Assembly (NCBI GenBank): GCA_965197545.1
Contig: CBDANJ010000008.1
Location: forward strand, 992,001 to 1,056,000
DNA: 64,000 bases
Source: CATOSP01 sp965197545
GTDB taxonomy: Bacteria > Chloroflexota > Dehalococcoidia > Lucifugimonadales > UBA3495
Reading direction: 5' to 3'
Of this stretch, positions 63,802 through 64,000 are shown in pieces. Positions within the stretch are counted from its first letter, which is position 1. Every line of letters begins with the position of its first letter. A model generated the notes under the pieces. The model did not search any database. It saw nothing but the letters and a program-made list of their open reading frames with translations, and was not told the origin of the DNA. The translations under genes and the position numbers were made by a program.

Positions 63802-64000
63802 TCAATAGCTGGCCCGCCCTGAAGCCGTGAGAACATGTACAGCGTCAATTGTCACGACGCGCTCAATCCCTACAGTTTTCCAACGGCGTAAGCCGATGAT
63901 CGAGCCGTCCACGTGGCCCACTTTACCGCCGCCGATTACAATCGTGGGAACGTCGCTTATTCCGGCCTTGGCTGCCAGGTTCCGCGTTCGGTCGCTACGA
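63802..64000 (-). CDS. C-terminal end of an unidentified protein (runs off the window)
   Basis: The last 65 codons read NLAAKAGISDVPTIVIGGGK, VGHVDGSIIGLRRWKTVGIE and RVVTIDAVHVLTASGRASY. The frame is open to the window edge. The phrase ISDVPTIVIGGGKV is reminiscent of thioredoxin- or amidase-like ends, but I cannot assign it. Confidence 0.55.
   Translation of the reverse strand, partial: RSDRTRNLAAKAGISDVPTIVIGGGKVGHVDGSIIGLRRWKTVGIERVVTIDAVHVLTASGRASY

Overview
This GC-rich window reads like a chromosome segment of a Chloroflexota bacterium. Several families look like the Dehalococcoidia/SAR202 group: a flavin-dependent LLM oxidoreductase and a decayed second one, a D-aminoacylase-like amidohydrolase, a GMC oxidoreductase relic, a type II HAD dehalogenase, and a coiled-coil/nuclease-like operon. 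The lineage is inferred from protein style only; no rRNA, tRNA or marker gene was seen.

Layout. Positions 1-7130 are a plasmid- or phage-like accessory block: small zinc-ribbon proteins, DUF2493 and DUF1937 proteins, a protein with a possible beta-clamp motif, and a frameshifted serine recombinase. Positions 7295-17870 hold a type I-E CRISPR-Cas locus in the order DEDDh exonuclease (divergent), cas3, cse1, cse2, cas7e, cas5e, cas6e, cas1, cas2 and a short array. Positions 17870-23002 are a rearranged junk zone: an IS4-family element, two different broken UvrD-type helicases, and a zinc-finger plus coiled-coil operon. Positions 23450-25872 carry a DNase I-fold hydrolase and a nucleotidyltransferase/XRE pair. 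Positions 26339-35249 are a minus-strand oxidative operon: old yellow enzyme, two-haem cytochrome c, P450, animal-type haem peroxidase/dioxygenase with an N-terminal TPR, DUF2235 hydrolase and SDR. Positions 35329-57541 are dense in insertion sequences (IS5, IS630, IS4, IS5/IS427, IS607, ISAs1, IS66 and IS21 types) around cadherin-repeat proteins, a DEAD-box helicase, an amidohydrolase and an LLM oxidoreductase. Positions 57538-64000 hold metabolic genes and relics and an ABC exporter.

The strongest theme is erosion by very small DNA elements. Two identical 149-bp MITEs with 4-bp target duplications are present, and one has cut the cas7e start codon from its gene. A second MITE family of about 152 bp, with conserved ends and variable cores, has three copies, one inside cas6e. 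Four insertions of a 23-25-bp GC hairpin sit inside transposase genes. Short tandem duplications or triplications of 10-16 bp break three transposases and one oxidoreductase. The CRISPR system is therefore probably dead for interference: cas3 has an in-frame TAG and a frameshift, cas6e is split, and the array is cut to two spacers by an IS. The cas1 and cas2 genes look intact.

The most interesting candidate pathway is the oxidative operon. Its parts match a split version of the fungal dioxygenase-P450 oxylipin enzymes, with an OYE, a cytochrome c, an SDR and a hydrolase added. Its function is inference, and three of its six genes carry one-base frameshifts that may be real decay or assembly error.
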